Shown in pieces: positions 36,303 through 44,153 of a stretch of DNA of 64,000 nucleotides. The notes beneath the pieces are model-generated. The model did not search any database. It was not told the DNA's origin and saw only the letters and a list, made by a program, of their open reading frames with translations. Source of the stretch: an uncultured Muribaculaceae bacterium (GTDB taxonomy: Bacteria > Bacteroidota > Bacteroidia > Bacteroidales > Muribaculaceae); contig CAJOFH010000018.1 in the NCBI GenBank assembly GCA_905233845.1, positions 17,106-81,105 on the forward strand, given 5' to 3'. The position numbers and the translations under genes were made by a program. Every line of letters starts with the position of its first letter. Positions within the stretch are counted from its first letter, which is position 1.

Positions 36303-36381
36303 TAAGGTTATCAAGTAATCCTATTACTCAACACATAACCAACTAAAAAGATGCTGTGCAATTATCGCACAGCATCTTTTT
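36303..36381. repeat. 79-bp direct repeat, right copy
   Basis: Second copy of 32791-32869, with three differences by eye. It still contains the KVIK-stop codons without any upstream coding sequence, so it is a displaced gene end. Confidence 0.9.
36345..36381. terminator. Bidirectional terminator, second copy
   Basis: The same 15-bp stem as at 32833, now between the lipoprotein gene (+) and the first of three tandem paralogues (-). Confidence 0.85.
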
Positions 36382-36403
36382 AAACCCTAATGATCGATAT
36401 GAA

Positions 36404-36964
36404 TTAATAGTCTATTCCCAGTTCTTTATAGGCGCGGTCATAAAGCAAATTTCTGATTTTGTTCAAGCCTTCGCCGCCAGGTTCGGCGTTGTTGCCACCG
36501 CTATTCACCGAACGGCCATCCGAAAGCTTTGCTTTGAACTCCCACCGGTATCCGTCTAATATCCGTCCCTTGGTTGCGGGAGCATAACTGACGGCATAGT
36601 CAAGCATCTTTTCCTCCTCGATTATTGCCAAGGCGTCCTTTAGAAGCTGCTCTCCATCATCAATGACAAACTCCTTCTCATCGGTGACAGTGCCCTTAAT
36701 CACAAGCATGACCTTGTCATCCTTGCGCTCTACACGAATCAACGCCAATGGAGACATCCTCATTCCTTGATAATGATACTCCACCATGTCGAGACCACAT
36801 GTGCTGGCTTCAACGGTCTTCTTTTGAGCAGTTTTGTCTTTCTTTTGCATAGTTTTTTCTTTTTTGGTCGTACGGCGGTGTTTTTTTACCTTTGCATCAA
36901 CAGTAAACGTGCTGCCCAGCATAGCAAGCACAATTACCAAAATAGTAATCTTGAAAATTTTCAT
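36404..36964 (-). CDS. Secreted paralogue 1 of a three-gene tandem family
   Basis: A 186-residue protein of no recognised family. A signal peptide (MKIFKITILVIVLAMLGSTFTVDA) is followed by a very basic segment of about 25 residues (KKEKTMQKKDKTAQKK) and a compact domain of about 130 residues with CGLDMVEYHYQGM, VTDEKEFVIDDGEQLL, AIIEEEKMLDYAVSY, WEFKAKLSDGRSVNSGG and RNLLYDRAYKELG. It is full length and similar over its whole length to the two genes upstream, being the most diverged of the three. Confidence 0.72.
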   Translation of the reverse strand: MKIFKITILVIVLAMLGSTFTVDAKVKKHRRTTKKEKTMQKKDKTAQKKTVEASTCGLDMVEYHYQGMRMSPLALIRVERKDDKVMLVIKGTVTDEKEFVIDDGEQLLKDALAIIEEEKMLDYAVSYAPATKGRILDGYRWEFKAKLSDGRSVNSGGNNAEPGGEGLNKIRNLLYDRAYKELGIDY

Positions 36965-37080
36965 AATTAGTTTGTGTCTTTATAAATGTCAAAATTTTGC
37001 TTTGTTTAACTCAATTCAGTCGTTATGATATAAAAGACCGTTAAAAACAACCTTTAGTAGGCCTAATGACCGATTTGGGT

Positions 37081-37644
37081 TTAAAAATACTCCATCCCTA
37101 AGAGTTTATAAGCTCTATTGAAAAGCAAACTATGTATTTTTACCAAGCCATTGCTCCCAGGGCCTGCGTTGTGCCCGCGACTGGATACTGAGCGCCCGTC
37201 GGATAGTTTTGCGCTAAACGACCACATATATCCATCGAGTAGCTCAATCTCGGGAGGGAGCTCATAACTGGCCCCATAGTCAAGCATCTTTTCCTGCTCT
37301 ATTATCGTAAGAGCTTCCTTGAGCAGCTGTTCGCCATCATCAAGGACAAACTCCTTCTCATCGGAGCTAGAGCCCTGAGTGATAAATATAACCTTACCGT
37401 TCTTTCGCTCCACACGCACTCTCGACACGTCATCTATCGTCATGCCACTATATTCATACTCTACCATGTCGAGAACACATGTGCTGGCCTTGATGGTTTT
37501 CTTTTGAGCAGTTTTTTCTTTCTTTTGCATAGTTTTCTCTTTTTTGGTCGTGATGCGGCGTTTTTTTGCCTTGGCATCAACAGTGAATGTGCTGCCCAGC
37601 ATAGCAAGCACAATTACCAAAATAGTAATCTTGAAAAACTTCAT
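37081..37644 (-). CDS. Secreted paralogue 2 of the tandem family
   Basis: 187 residues, same layout: signal peptide, Lys-rich segment, then a domain with CVLDMVEYEYSGM, SSDEKEFVLDDGEQLL, IIEQEKMLDYGASY and WSFSAKLSDGRSVSSRGHNAGP. It is closest to paralogue 3. About 116 bases separate the genes, and their 5' and 3' flanks are also alike (a CATAATTAGTTTG-type leader and an AACCTTTAGT region), showing that the duplicated unit included the control region. Function unknown. Confidence 0.72.
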   Translation of the reverse strand: MKFFKITILVIVLAMLGSTFTVDAKAKKRRITTKKEKTMQKKEKTAQKKTIKASTCVLDMVEYEYSGMTIDDVSRVRVERKNGKVIFITQGSSSDEKEFVLDDGEQLLKEALTIIEQEKMLDYGASYELPPEIELLDGYMWSFSAKLSDGRSVSSRGHNAGPGSNGLVKIHSLLFNRAYKLLGMEYF

Positions 37645-37759
37645 AATTAGTTTGCGTCATTTATAAATGTCAAAATATCGCTTTGTTTAACCCAATTCGG
37701 TCATTATGATATAAAAGACCATTAAAAACAACCTTTAGTCGGCTAATGACCGTTTGGGT

Positions 37760-38323
37760 TTAAAAAAACTCCACACCCAAGAGTTTATAAGCTCTTTTGA
37801 AAAGCAAAATGTGTATTTTCCCCAAGCCTTCGCCTTCAGGACCTGCATTGTGCCCGCGACTTGATACTGAGCGCCCATCGGATAGTTTTGCGCTAAACGA
37901 CCACATATATCCATCGAGTGGCTGCATATTGGGAGGGAGCTCATAACTGACCCCATAGTCAAGCATTTTTTCCTGTTCTATAATCGTTAGAGCTTCCCTG
38001 AGCAGCTGCTCGCCATCATCGATGACAAACTCCTTCTCATCGGAGCGAGAGCCCTGCGTGATGAGCGTCACCTTACCGTTCTTGCGCTCCACACGCACTT
38101 TCGACACGACTTCTAACCTCATGCCACTATGTTCATACTCCACCATGTCAAGACCACATGTGTTGACGTTGATGGTTTTCTTTTGAGCAGTTTTGTCTTT
38201 CTTTTGCATAGTTTTTTCTTTTTTGGTCGTGATGCGGCGTTTTTTAGCCTTGGCATCAACAGTGAATGTGCTGCCCAGCATAGCAAGCACAATAACCAAG
38301 ATTGTAATCTTAAAAATCTTCAT
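37760..38323 (-). CDS. Secreted paralogue 3 of the tandem family
   Basis: 187 residues, the most upstream copy on the minus strand. The signal peptide and basic segment are almost identical to the other copies. The domain reads CGLDMVEYEHSGM, RSDEKEFVIDDGEQLL and IIEQEKMLDYGVSY, and ends LFKRAYKLLGVEFF. No catalytic motif is evident. The conserved single Cys after the Lys-rich segment (STC or NTC) could be a disulphide or modification site, by inference. Confidence 0.72.
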   Translation of the reverse strand: MKIFKITILVIVLAMLGSTFTVDAKAKKRRITTKKEKTMQKKDKTAQKKTINVNTCGLDMVEYEHSGMRLEVVSKVRVERKNGKVTLITQGSRSDEKEFVIDDGEQLLREALTIIEQEKMLDYGVSYELPPNMQPLDGYMWSFSAKLSDGRSVSSRGHNAGPEGEGLGKIHILLFKRAYKLLGVEFF

Positions 38324-38430
38324 AATTAGTTAATTTAATTAGTGTTCGATAATTAGTCTTTACTATTAAACAATAGTTTTATCTTTTTTATTGTGCACCA
38401 TAACAATTTCTTGGATAGGTACAAAAAAAT

Positions 38431-38454
38431 AATCCTCGACTCACGTCGGGGATT
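38431..38454. terminator. Hairpin with minus-strand T run
   Basis: AATCCTCGAC/GTCGGGGATT with a four-base loop. On the minus strand it is followed by ATTTTTTTG, so it could end an unannotated minus-strand transcript. On the plus strand it precedes an A-rich leader-like stretch. Confidence 0.5.
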
Positions 38455-38504
38455 GCTTAACTAATTAACCTTCTAATACCATTAACATAAACCTTAAAAC
38501 AAAA

Positions 38505-38591
38505 ATGAAAAAGAATTATTTCGTCATCACGACGAGAAAAGATTTCATAACCTTAAAAACTAATACCATGAAAACTGATGCAAAATTATAG
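38505..38591 (+). other. Short leader-like ORF, doubtful gene
   Basis: A 28-codon ORF (MKKNYFVITTRKDFITLK...) preceded by a typical A-rich Bacteroidetes leader (cttaaaacaaaaATG) with a second ATG in the same style (actaataccATGAAA) inside it. It may be the 5' remnant of a lost gene or a leader peptide. The rest of the 513-base gap (38324-38836) holds two hairpins and nothing else I can support. Confidence 0.25.
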
Positions 38592-38707
38592 CCTTCTTCC
38601 GAACTGTGCAAATATTATGATAGAAAATTTGTGAATTTGCCCTGATTTTTAACTTGATTTCATGTTTATAAAGACTCTTTAAGGAAAATGGAGAGAAAAT
38701 ATATAAA

Positions 38708-38738
38708 ATGTCGCAGTGAAATGATTTCACCACGACAT
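38708..38738 (-). terminator. Probable terminator of yebC
   Basis: The imperfect stem ATGTCG..GTGAAA / TTTCAC..CGACAT, about 100 bases after the yebC stop, is followed on the minus strand by TTTTATATATTTT. Confidence 0.55.
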
Positions 38739-38836
38739 CTATGCAAAGTTACAGAAACGCTGTAGTCTCTTTCGTTACATGTTCGCTACATGAATTTACA
38801 CCATTTTGCAGATGTGGCTTTATGTGGCTAACTGTA

Positions 38837-39562
38837 TTATTCTAAGCCAGCCTCCTTCATGTTGGTGAAAACGTTCTGTACGTCGTCGTCCTCTTCGAGC
38901 ACCTCAAGAAGTTTCTCCATGTCGGCTGTCTGCTCCTCGTTGAGGGCTTTGTAGTCGGCAGGCTCGTAAACGAACTCCGAGCTCTTGATTTCGAAGCCGT
39001 TCTCCTCAAGATACTTCTGGATGTCGCCGTTTGCCTCAAAAGCTGCGCTGATGATGATTTCCTCCTCATCCTGCTCTATCTCCTCGGCACCGAAATCGAT
39101 AAGTTCGAGCTCAAGGTCTTCGAGGCTCACTCCCTCCTTAGGCTCTACATGGAAGTAGGCCTTGTGGCTGAACATGAACGCTACGCTGCCCGAGTTGCCC
39201 AGCTGTCCACCTTTCTTGCTGAAATAGCTGCGCAGGTTAGCGACGGTGCGTGTAGTATTGTCGGTAGCTGTCTCAACGAGGATAGCAATGCCATGAGGTC
39301 CGTATCCCTCGTAGATTACCTCCTTGTAGTCGCTTGCATCTTTGTCGCTCGCCTTCTTGATGGCACGCTCAACGGTGTCCTTAGGCATATTGGCGGCCTT
39401 GGCGTTGGCCATCAAGGCACGCAGACGCGAGTTTGACGTTGGGTCAGGGCCACCAGCCTTCACAGCCATAGTGATTTCCTTACCAATCTTAGTGAACGTG
39501 CGGGACATGCTGCCCCAGCGTTTCAGTTTTCTTGCTTTACGATATTCAAAAGCTCTTCCCAT
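38837..39562 (-). CDS. yebC: YebC/PmpR-TACO1 family protein
   Basis: A 241-residue member of a universal family, named either as DNA-binding regulators or, more recently, as factors helping translation of difficult (for example polyproline) sequences. Signature parts are MGRAFEYRKARKLKRWGSMSRTFTKIGKEI, AGGPDPTSNSRLRALMANAKAANMPKDTVERAIKKA, YEGYGPHGIAILVE, and SYFSKKGGQLGNSGSVAFMF. The C-terminal domain is acidic, ending EEDDDVQNVFTNMKE. The leading GRAFEYRKARK is the Bacteroidetes form of the usual GHSKWANIK start. It is monocistronic or followed by a hairpin at 38708. Confidence 0.95.
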   Translation of the reverse strand: MGRAFEYRKARKLKRWGSMSRTFTKIGKEITMAVKAGGPDPTSNSRLRALMANAKAANMPKDTVERAIKKASDKDASDYKEVIYEGYGPHGIAILVETATDNTTRTVANLRSYFSKKGGQLGNSGSVAFMFSHKAYFHVEPKEGVSLEDLELELIDFGAEEIEQDEEEIIISAAFEANGDIQKYLEENGFEIKSSEFVYEPADYKALNEEQTADMEKLLEVLEEDDDVQNVFTNMKEAGLE

Positions 39563-39632
39563 AAAATATTATATTTAAGTTGTTAGTTTTTAGTTCTTAG
39601 TCGTTAGTAAGTGGTTAGAAACTTAACACTTA

Positions 39633-39965
39633 TCATTTATGCACAGGCACTACTGCCACGAAAACCAGGGGTTTGTCGCCACGATTGATAAGGCTGTGGC
39701 TGTGGCCCATGGGGCAATAATGTGCCTGACCTGGTAGCAGCGTCTCTTCACCGGTGTCGGTGAGCACAGTGGCTTCTCCTTCCAGGAAGTACATCACCTC
39801 GCTGTCGGTATCGTGGCTGTGGTATCCAATCGACGATCCCGGGTCAAGAGTGCCGAGCATGATTTTGTTGTTCTCGTCAACAAACCTTCGCGACACATAC
39901 TCACCCTCGCCGCCCTTGAAATTGGCAGCTATATTGAGTGGAAGTTCGTTAAAATCAATTATCAT
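39633..39965 (-). CDS. Cupin-domain protein
   Basis: A single-domain cupin of 110 residues. Motif 1 is SIGYHSHDTDSEVMYFLEGE, giving the usual two His and one Glu metal ligands; motif 2 is PGQAHYCPMGHSHSLINRGD, with the third His. These small cupins are often isomerases, dioxygenases or sugar-binding modules, and the substrate here is unknown. It sits between yebC and pheT, with a short AT-rich repeat tract immediately upstream. Confidence 0.85.
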   Translation of the reverse strand: MIIDFNELPLNIAANFKGGEGEYVSRRFVDENNKIMLGTLDPGSSIGYHSHDTDSEVMYFLEGEATVLTDTGEETLLPGQAHYCPMGHSHSLINRGDKPLVFVAVVPVHK

Positions 39966-39982
39966 GTGTGCTATGTTATATT

Positions 39983-40051
39983 AATTGTGCATTGTGAACA
40001 AGGTATGCATTATGCATTATGCATTGTGAATTGTGCATTGTGAATTGTGCA
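39983..40051. repeat. Imperfect tandem repeat of GCATTRTG / GTGAATTGT units
   Basis: Short units (tgcattatgcattatgcatt, then two gtgaattgtgcatt units) repeat in the gap directly after the pheT stop codon. Simple tracts of this kind are common between Bacteroidales genes. Confidence 0.7.
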
Positions 40052-42517
40052 TTACCTGAGTTTTGCGCCTACTTGTTTCTCGAGGTTGGCGATGATTTTG
40101 TTCATCACTGCGTCGATTTGCTTGTCTTGCAGGGTCTTGATGTCGTCCTGCAAAATGATGCTGATGGCATAAGACTTCTTGCCGGCCTCGAGGTTCTTAC
40201 CCTCATAAACATCGAATAGGTTAACCTCGCGCAGCAGTTTGCGCTCGCTCTGCTCAACCACTTTCTTGATGTCGGCATAAGTGACATTGCTGTCAACGAG
40301 CAACGCCAGGTCGCGACGCACGGGCAGCGTCTTGGGAAGGTCTACAAACTTGGTTTTAGCCTTGGCAGCCATTTTACAAGTTGCATTCCAATCAAGCTCG
40401 GCGAAATACACCACCTGAGTGCAGTGAGTCTTCTTGTGTTGCTCGGCAGTGATAATTCCAAGCTCGGCAATGAGTTTGCCACCACGATTCTTGTAGGCGA
40501 TACCAAGCGCAAACACATCATTACTGAATTCCTCTTGAATAAGGTCGCGCTCAGCAATTCCCAGACGGCGGAAAATGTTCTCTACAGTGGCCTTCAAGTC
40601 ATAGAAATTGAGTTTACGTGGCTTATCATTCCAGCTGTCGCCGTGATTCTCGCCAGTAAGCCACAATCCCAGAGCGGTGTGCTCACTATAGGGTGCGAGA
40701 GCCACTTCCTCGTTGCTTGCCTCAGGACTGAAATGGTAGATGTTACCAAACTCATACATCTTGAGGTTGGGGTTCTTGTGGTTAATGTTGCGTGCCGCGC
40801 TCTCAAGGCCGCCAAAGAGTAAGGTCTGACGCATGAGGCACAAATCGCTGCTCAAGGGGTTCATCACGTGCACACAGTTTGCCTCGGGATAGGTCTTGCA
40901 GTCGGTATAATAGCTTTGAGCAGTGAGCGAGTTATTCATTATCTCGTAGTAACCCTGTGAGCTGAGTTGGTTGGAGATAAGTTCCTGCATATCGTCGCGG
41001 AAGTCTACCATGCCCTTGATGGAGAGTGAGCTCTTCACCTGGTCGCCAATCTCAACGTTGTTATAGCCATAGACGCGCAGGATGTCCTCCACCACGTCGC
41101 AAGGACGTTGCACGTCAACACGATAGGTTGGCACCACGAGGTTGAGCTTCTCGTCGTCCTCGGCCTCAATCTTCATCTCAAGGCTCTCAACAATGCTCTT
41201 AACAGTTTCTTTGTCGAGCTCTTTGCCAATGAGGTTGTTTACGTAGTCATAGCGCAGCTCCACGGGGAACCCAGGGAAGTCGTGCTGCTTCACGTCAACT
41301 ATCTCACCGCAAATTTCGCCACCTGCAATTTCCTTAATAAGCATGGCTGCGAGTTTGAGGTTGTAAATCACGTCATTGGGGTCGATGCCGCGCTCAAAGC
41401 GGAACGAGGCGTCGGTGTTCAACGCAAAGCGACGAGCGCTCTTGCGAATCCAAGTGGGGTGGAAATAAGCTGCCTCGAGGAAGATGTCGGTGGTCTCCTC
41501 GGTTACTCCGCTGTCAAGTCCGCCAAACACTCCACCGATGCACATGGGTTCCTCGGCGTTGCAAATCATCAGGTCGCGGTCGGTGAGCGTGCGCTCCACG
41601 CCGTCGAGAGTGACAAACTTGGTGCCCGATGGGCAGGTCTTTACAACCACCTTGTCGCCTTTAATCTTGTTCAGGTCAAAGCTGTGAAGTGGCTGATTGG
41701 TGCCCAGCAGGATATAGTTGGTAATATCTACAATACTGTTGATGGGACGCTGACCTACGGTAGTCAAGAAGTCCTTGAGCCACTTAGGGCTCTCCCCGAC
41801 CTTGACGTTGCGAATTGTCAGGCCACAATAGCGGGGACATGCCTCGCCGTTCTCCACCTCGACGGGTATGCCACCGTCCTGGCGGTCAATCTTGAAGTCA
41901 TCAACGCTTGGGCGACGCAGATTGCCGTCCTTGCCGTGGCATTTGAGCCAAGCATTGAGGTCGCGAGCCACACCGTAATGCGAACCGCCGTCAATGCGGT
42001 TGGGGGTGAGGTCCACCTCAATGAGCCAGTCGCTCTCGATGCCATAATAAGTAGCAGCAGGAGTGCCAACTACTGCGTCGTTGGGCAGCACGATGATGCC
42101 GGCATGGTCACTGCCAATGCCTATCTCGTCCTCGGCGCAAATCATACCGAAAGACTCTGTGCCGCGAAGTTTCGACTTCTTAATTACAAATTCCTTGTCA
42201 CCGTCGTAGAGCACAGTACCAACGGTCGCCACTATCACCTTTTGGCCTGCTGCCACATTGGGAGCGCCGCACACTATCTGTACTGGCTCCTCGCTATTGC
42301 CCAGGTCCACAGTGGTGAGGTGGAGGTGGTCACTGTTGGGGTGAGGGTCGCAGGTGAGAACCTTGCCCACCACGATGCCTTTCAATCCGCCACGAATTGT
42401 CTCTACTTCCTCGACGGCACCCACCTCGAGTCCAAGCGATGTCAACGCGTCGCCTACCTCTTGAGCGGTGAGGTCAAAATCAAGGTATTGTTTCAACCAT
42501 TTTAATGAAATATTCAT
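40052..42517 (-). CDS. pheT: Phenylalanine--tRNA ligase beta subunit
   Basis: The large subunit of the heterotetrameric synthetase that charges tRNA-Phe. The order of domains fits: tRNA-binding (EMAP/Trbp111-like) domain at about 40-160 (GKVLTCDPHPNSDHLHLTTVDLG), the B3/B4 editing domain at about 215-390, B5 at about 410-480, the catalytic-like core at 490-700, and the C-terminal FDX-ACB anticodon-binding domain (FVDLPKTLPVRRDLALLVD). At 821 residues it is full length. pheS is not adjacent, as is usual in Bacteroidales. A minus-strand TACCTTTG at 42614-42621 is a likely -7 box about 100 bases upstream. Confidence 0.96.
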   Translation of the reverse strand: MNISLKWLKQYLDFDLTAQEVGDALTSLGLEVGAVEEVETIRGGLKGIVVGKVLTCDPHPNSDHLHLTTVDLGNSEEPVQIVCGAPNVAAGQKVIVATVGTVLYDGDKEFVIKKSKLRGTESFGMICAEDEIGIGSDHAGIIVLPNDAVVGTPAATYYGIESDWLIEVDLTPNRIDGGSHYGVARDLNAWLKCHGKDGNLRRPSVDDFKIDRQDGGIPVEVENGEACPRYCGLTIRNVKVGESPKWLKDFLTTVGQRPINSIVDITNYILLGTNQPLHSFDLNKIKGDKVVVKTCPSGTKFVTLDGVERTLTDRDLMICNAEEPMCIGGVFGGLDSGVTEETTDIFLEAAYFHPTWIRKSARRFALNTDASFRFERGIDPNDVIYNLKLAAMLIKEIAGGEICGEIVDVKQHDFPGFPVELRYDYVNNLIGKELDKETVKSIVESLEMKIEAEDDEKLNLVVPTYRVDVQRPCDVVEDILRVYGYNNVEIGDQVKSSLSIKGMVDFRDDMQELISNQLSSQGYYEIMNNSLTAQSYYTDCKTYPEANCVHVMNPLSSDLCLMRQTLLFGGLESAARNINHKNPNLKMYEFGNIYHFSPEASNEEVALAPYSEHTALGLWLTGENHGDSWNDKPRKLNFYDLKATVENIFRRLGIAERDLIQEEFSNDVFALGIAYKNRGGKLIAELGIITAEQHKKTHCTQVVYFAELDWNATCKMAAKAKTKFVDLPKTLPVRRDLALLVDSNVTYADIKKVVEQSERKLLREVNLFDVYEGKNLEAGKKSYAISIILQDDIKTLQDKQIDAVMNKIIANLEKQVGAKLR

Positions 42518-42613
42518 CGTTCTATGTTGTTATATGTTTTATTTTCTGTGTGTTAAGAAATTGCAAAACTGCGCTCCTACTTAAAACGCGAGCCCACTTT
42601 TCCAATCAAGCTG

Positions 42614-42621
42614 CAAAGGTA
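42614..42621 (-). promoter_or_regulatory. Putative -7 box of pheT
   Basis: The complement reads TACCTTTG, about 97 bases before the pheT ATG. The -33 element is weak. Confidence 0.45.
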
Positions 42622-42675
42622 GTAAATTTTTATAATAATGTGTAGCGAATGAGCTGTAAAGTTGAATAATATTTT

Positions 42676-42707
42676 TTTGTAAAATACAAAAAATGGTAGT
42701 ATCTTTG
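42676..42707 (+). promoter_or_regulatory. Promoter of the FGE-like lipoprotein gene
   Basis: TTTG, a 20-base spacer and TATCTTTG match the consensus closely. The predicted leader is about 165 bases, with no further feature recognised in the 362-base gap. Confidence 0.7.
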
Positions 42708-42879
42708 CGAAGATTTCAATGTCTTTATGGAGTTAAGATGTTGCTCAAAAACATGTTTGAAAGTGTTTTTTACTACAAAATGCCTTTACTAGTTGAAATA
42801 AGCCATTAATATAGACATATTAATAACTCAAGCCTCTTTTAGGAATCCTAAATTTGGCCATAAACATCGAATAACAAAA

Positions 42880-43638
42880 ATGAGAAAGATTTTATTTTTA
42901 TTAGTGCTGCCTATTACAGCAATGCTTTGGTCCTCTTGCACCAAAGACGACGAGACGAAAGAACCGAACACGTTTACTGTCAATGGTGTATCATTTACGA
43001 TGCTTCCTGTTAAAGGTGGCACCTTCATGATGGGCGCTACAGATGAGCAGGGCAGAGATGCCAGGAGTGACGAGAAGCCTGCGCACCAAGTTACATTGAG
43101 CTCTTTTGCCATTGGTGAAACTGAGGTGACGCGGGAATTGTGGAAAGCTGTAATGGGTGATGATTCCGAAGAACAAGAATACTCTGATAAGCCAGTTTCA
43201 GGGGTTAGTTGGGACGAGTGCCAAGAGTTTATTTTAAAGCTAAATCAAATGACAGGCAAGAGGTTCCGGCTACCTACCGAGGCTGAGTGGGAGTATGCCG
43301 CTCGAGGGGGAAACCTAAGCAATGGCTATAAATATGCAGGTAGTGATTACGTTAATGAAGTGGCATGGTATTCGAGTTCAATTCATTCTGTGGCTCAAAA
43401 AATTCCAAATGAGCTTGGTGCATATGACATGAGTGGTAACGTGTGGGAATGGTGTCAGGATTGGTATGATAGTAGCTACTATAGCAACTCGCCAGAATTT
43501 AACCCTACTGGACCAGATTCTGGTCCCAATCACGTACTTCGCGGTGGTGGTGTCGGCTTCAAATCAGAAGGCTGTCGCGTGTCACGTCGAGACCGCCAAG
43601 GACCTAATTGGGACGATGGTTTGCGTCTTGCCCTATAG
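42880..43638 (+). CDS. Formylglycine-generating-enzyme-like (SUMF1) lipoprotein
   Basis: A 252-residue lipoprotein; the signal ILFLLVLPITAMLWSSC has lipobox WSSC. The SUMF1/FGE-sulfatase fold is clear: PVKGGTFMMGATDE, FAIGETEVTRELWKAVMG, PVSGVSWDECQEFILKL, FRLPTEAEWEYAARGG, YDMSGNVWEWCQDWYD and VLRGGGVGF, ending DGLRLAL. The Cys pair of true formylglycine-generating enzymes is not convincing (a Cys is present in WEWCQDW, and another near RVSRR), so it may be a non-catalytic or ligand-binding member. Such lipoproteins are abundant in Bacteroidetes. No sulfatase is nearby. Confidence 0.85.
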   Translation: MRKILFLLVLPITAMLWSSCTKDDETKEPNTFTVNGVSFTMLPVKGGTFMMGATDEQGRDARSDEKPAHQVTLSSFAIGETEVTRELWKAVMGDDSEEQEYSDKPVSGVSWDECQEFILKLNQMTGKRFRLPTEAEWEYAARGGNLSNGYKYAGSDYVNEVAWYSSSIHSVAQKIPNELGAYDMSGNVWEWCQDWYDSSYYSNSPEFNPTGPDSGPNHVLRGGGVGFKSEGCRVSRRDRQGPNWDDGLRLAL

Positions 43639-43902
43639 TGTACATGACTGTGTGTTAGTGACCTTTTACACAGTTTAGCTCTCAAACATCTTTCACTTTC
43701 TCTCAAGGATCTCTTGAGAAGGATCGTCATGAAGTAGGGGAAGGTGTAGAACAATCTATCTAATCCAATGTTTTGTGCGCATAGTTCAATCCCATATTTC
43801 ACATTGGGGAAATTTCGTTTAATGTCAACCTGTTTGTTAGGCGACCGAGTGGCAGCATTGATGCTTTGACTTCTAGTGAGATTGAAAACTGACTGATAAT
43901 AG
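43639..43902. other. Intergenic stretch without a supported gene
   Basis: First part of a 515-base gap. Minus-strand ORFs of 70 and 90 codons exist but show no family resemblance, signal or promoter. Nothing else is seen before the promoter at 43903. Confidence 0.4.
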
Positions 43903-43932
43903 TTGGAAATTGAAATCTATTCACTATCTTTG
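43903..43932 (+). promoter_or_regulatory. Promoter upstream of the Cys4-domain gene array
   Basis: TTG, a 19-base spacer and TATCTTTG fit the consensus. It is the only good promoter seen before the array, about 215 bases ahead of the first gene, and could drive all its genes. Confidence 0.6.
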
Positions 43933-43963
43933 CAAAAATCAAAGCTTTAAACAAAAGTTGCTC

Positions 43964-44005
43964 ATGAAAACTCAATCGCTTTCTTTGCTCTTGGCAAAAA
44001 AGTGA
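43964..44005 (+). other. Mini-ORF in the leader of the Cys4 array
   Basis: ATG AAA ACT CAA opens a 13-codon ORF (MKTQSLSLLLAKK) about 25 bases after the predicted transcript start. It looks like the first half of a signal peptide that then stops, so it may be a gene remnant or a leader peptide. Confidence 0.25.
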
Positions 44006-44153
44006 CAGCAATGCTGAGATGACACTCGAGGGTTATAATAATTGTTGGTAATTGTTATTAATTGTTTGATTAGCAATGGTTATTTTTAACTTTTTGGCTT
44101 TTTGAGAGTCTAAAAAGTATTGATACATCAAAACACCGAAAACTGATTACTCT

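Noticed and set aside
32791-36381. Classical insertion sequence or integrative element between the 79-bp repeats
   Set aside because: No transposase, integrase, terminal inverted repeats or short target duplication was found; only the direct repeat is supported.
41108-42505. 465-codon plus-strand ORF opposite pheT
   Set aside because: pheT has all its domains on the minus strand; the antisense frame is open because of codon bias and shows no motifs.
43530-44011. Minus-strand ORFs of 90 and 70 codons between the FGE-like gene and the Cys4 array
   Set aside because: The first overlaps the end of the FGE-like gene; neither has a promoter, signal or family resemblance.
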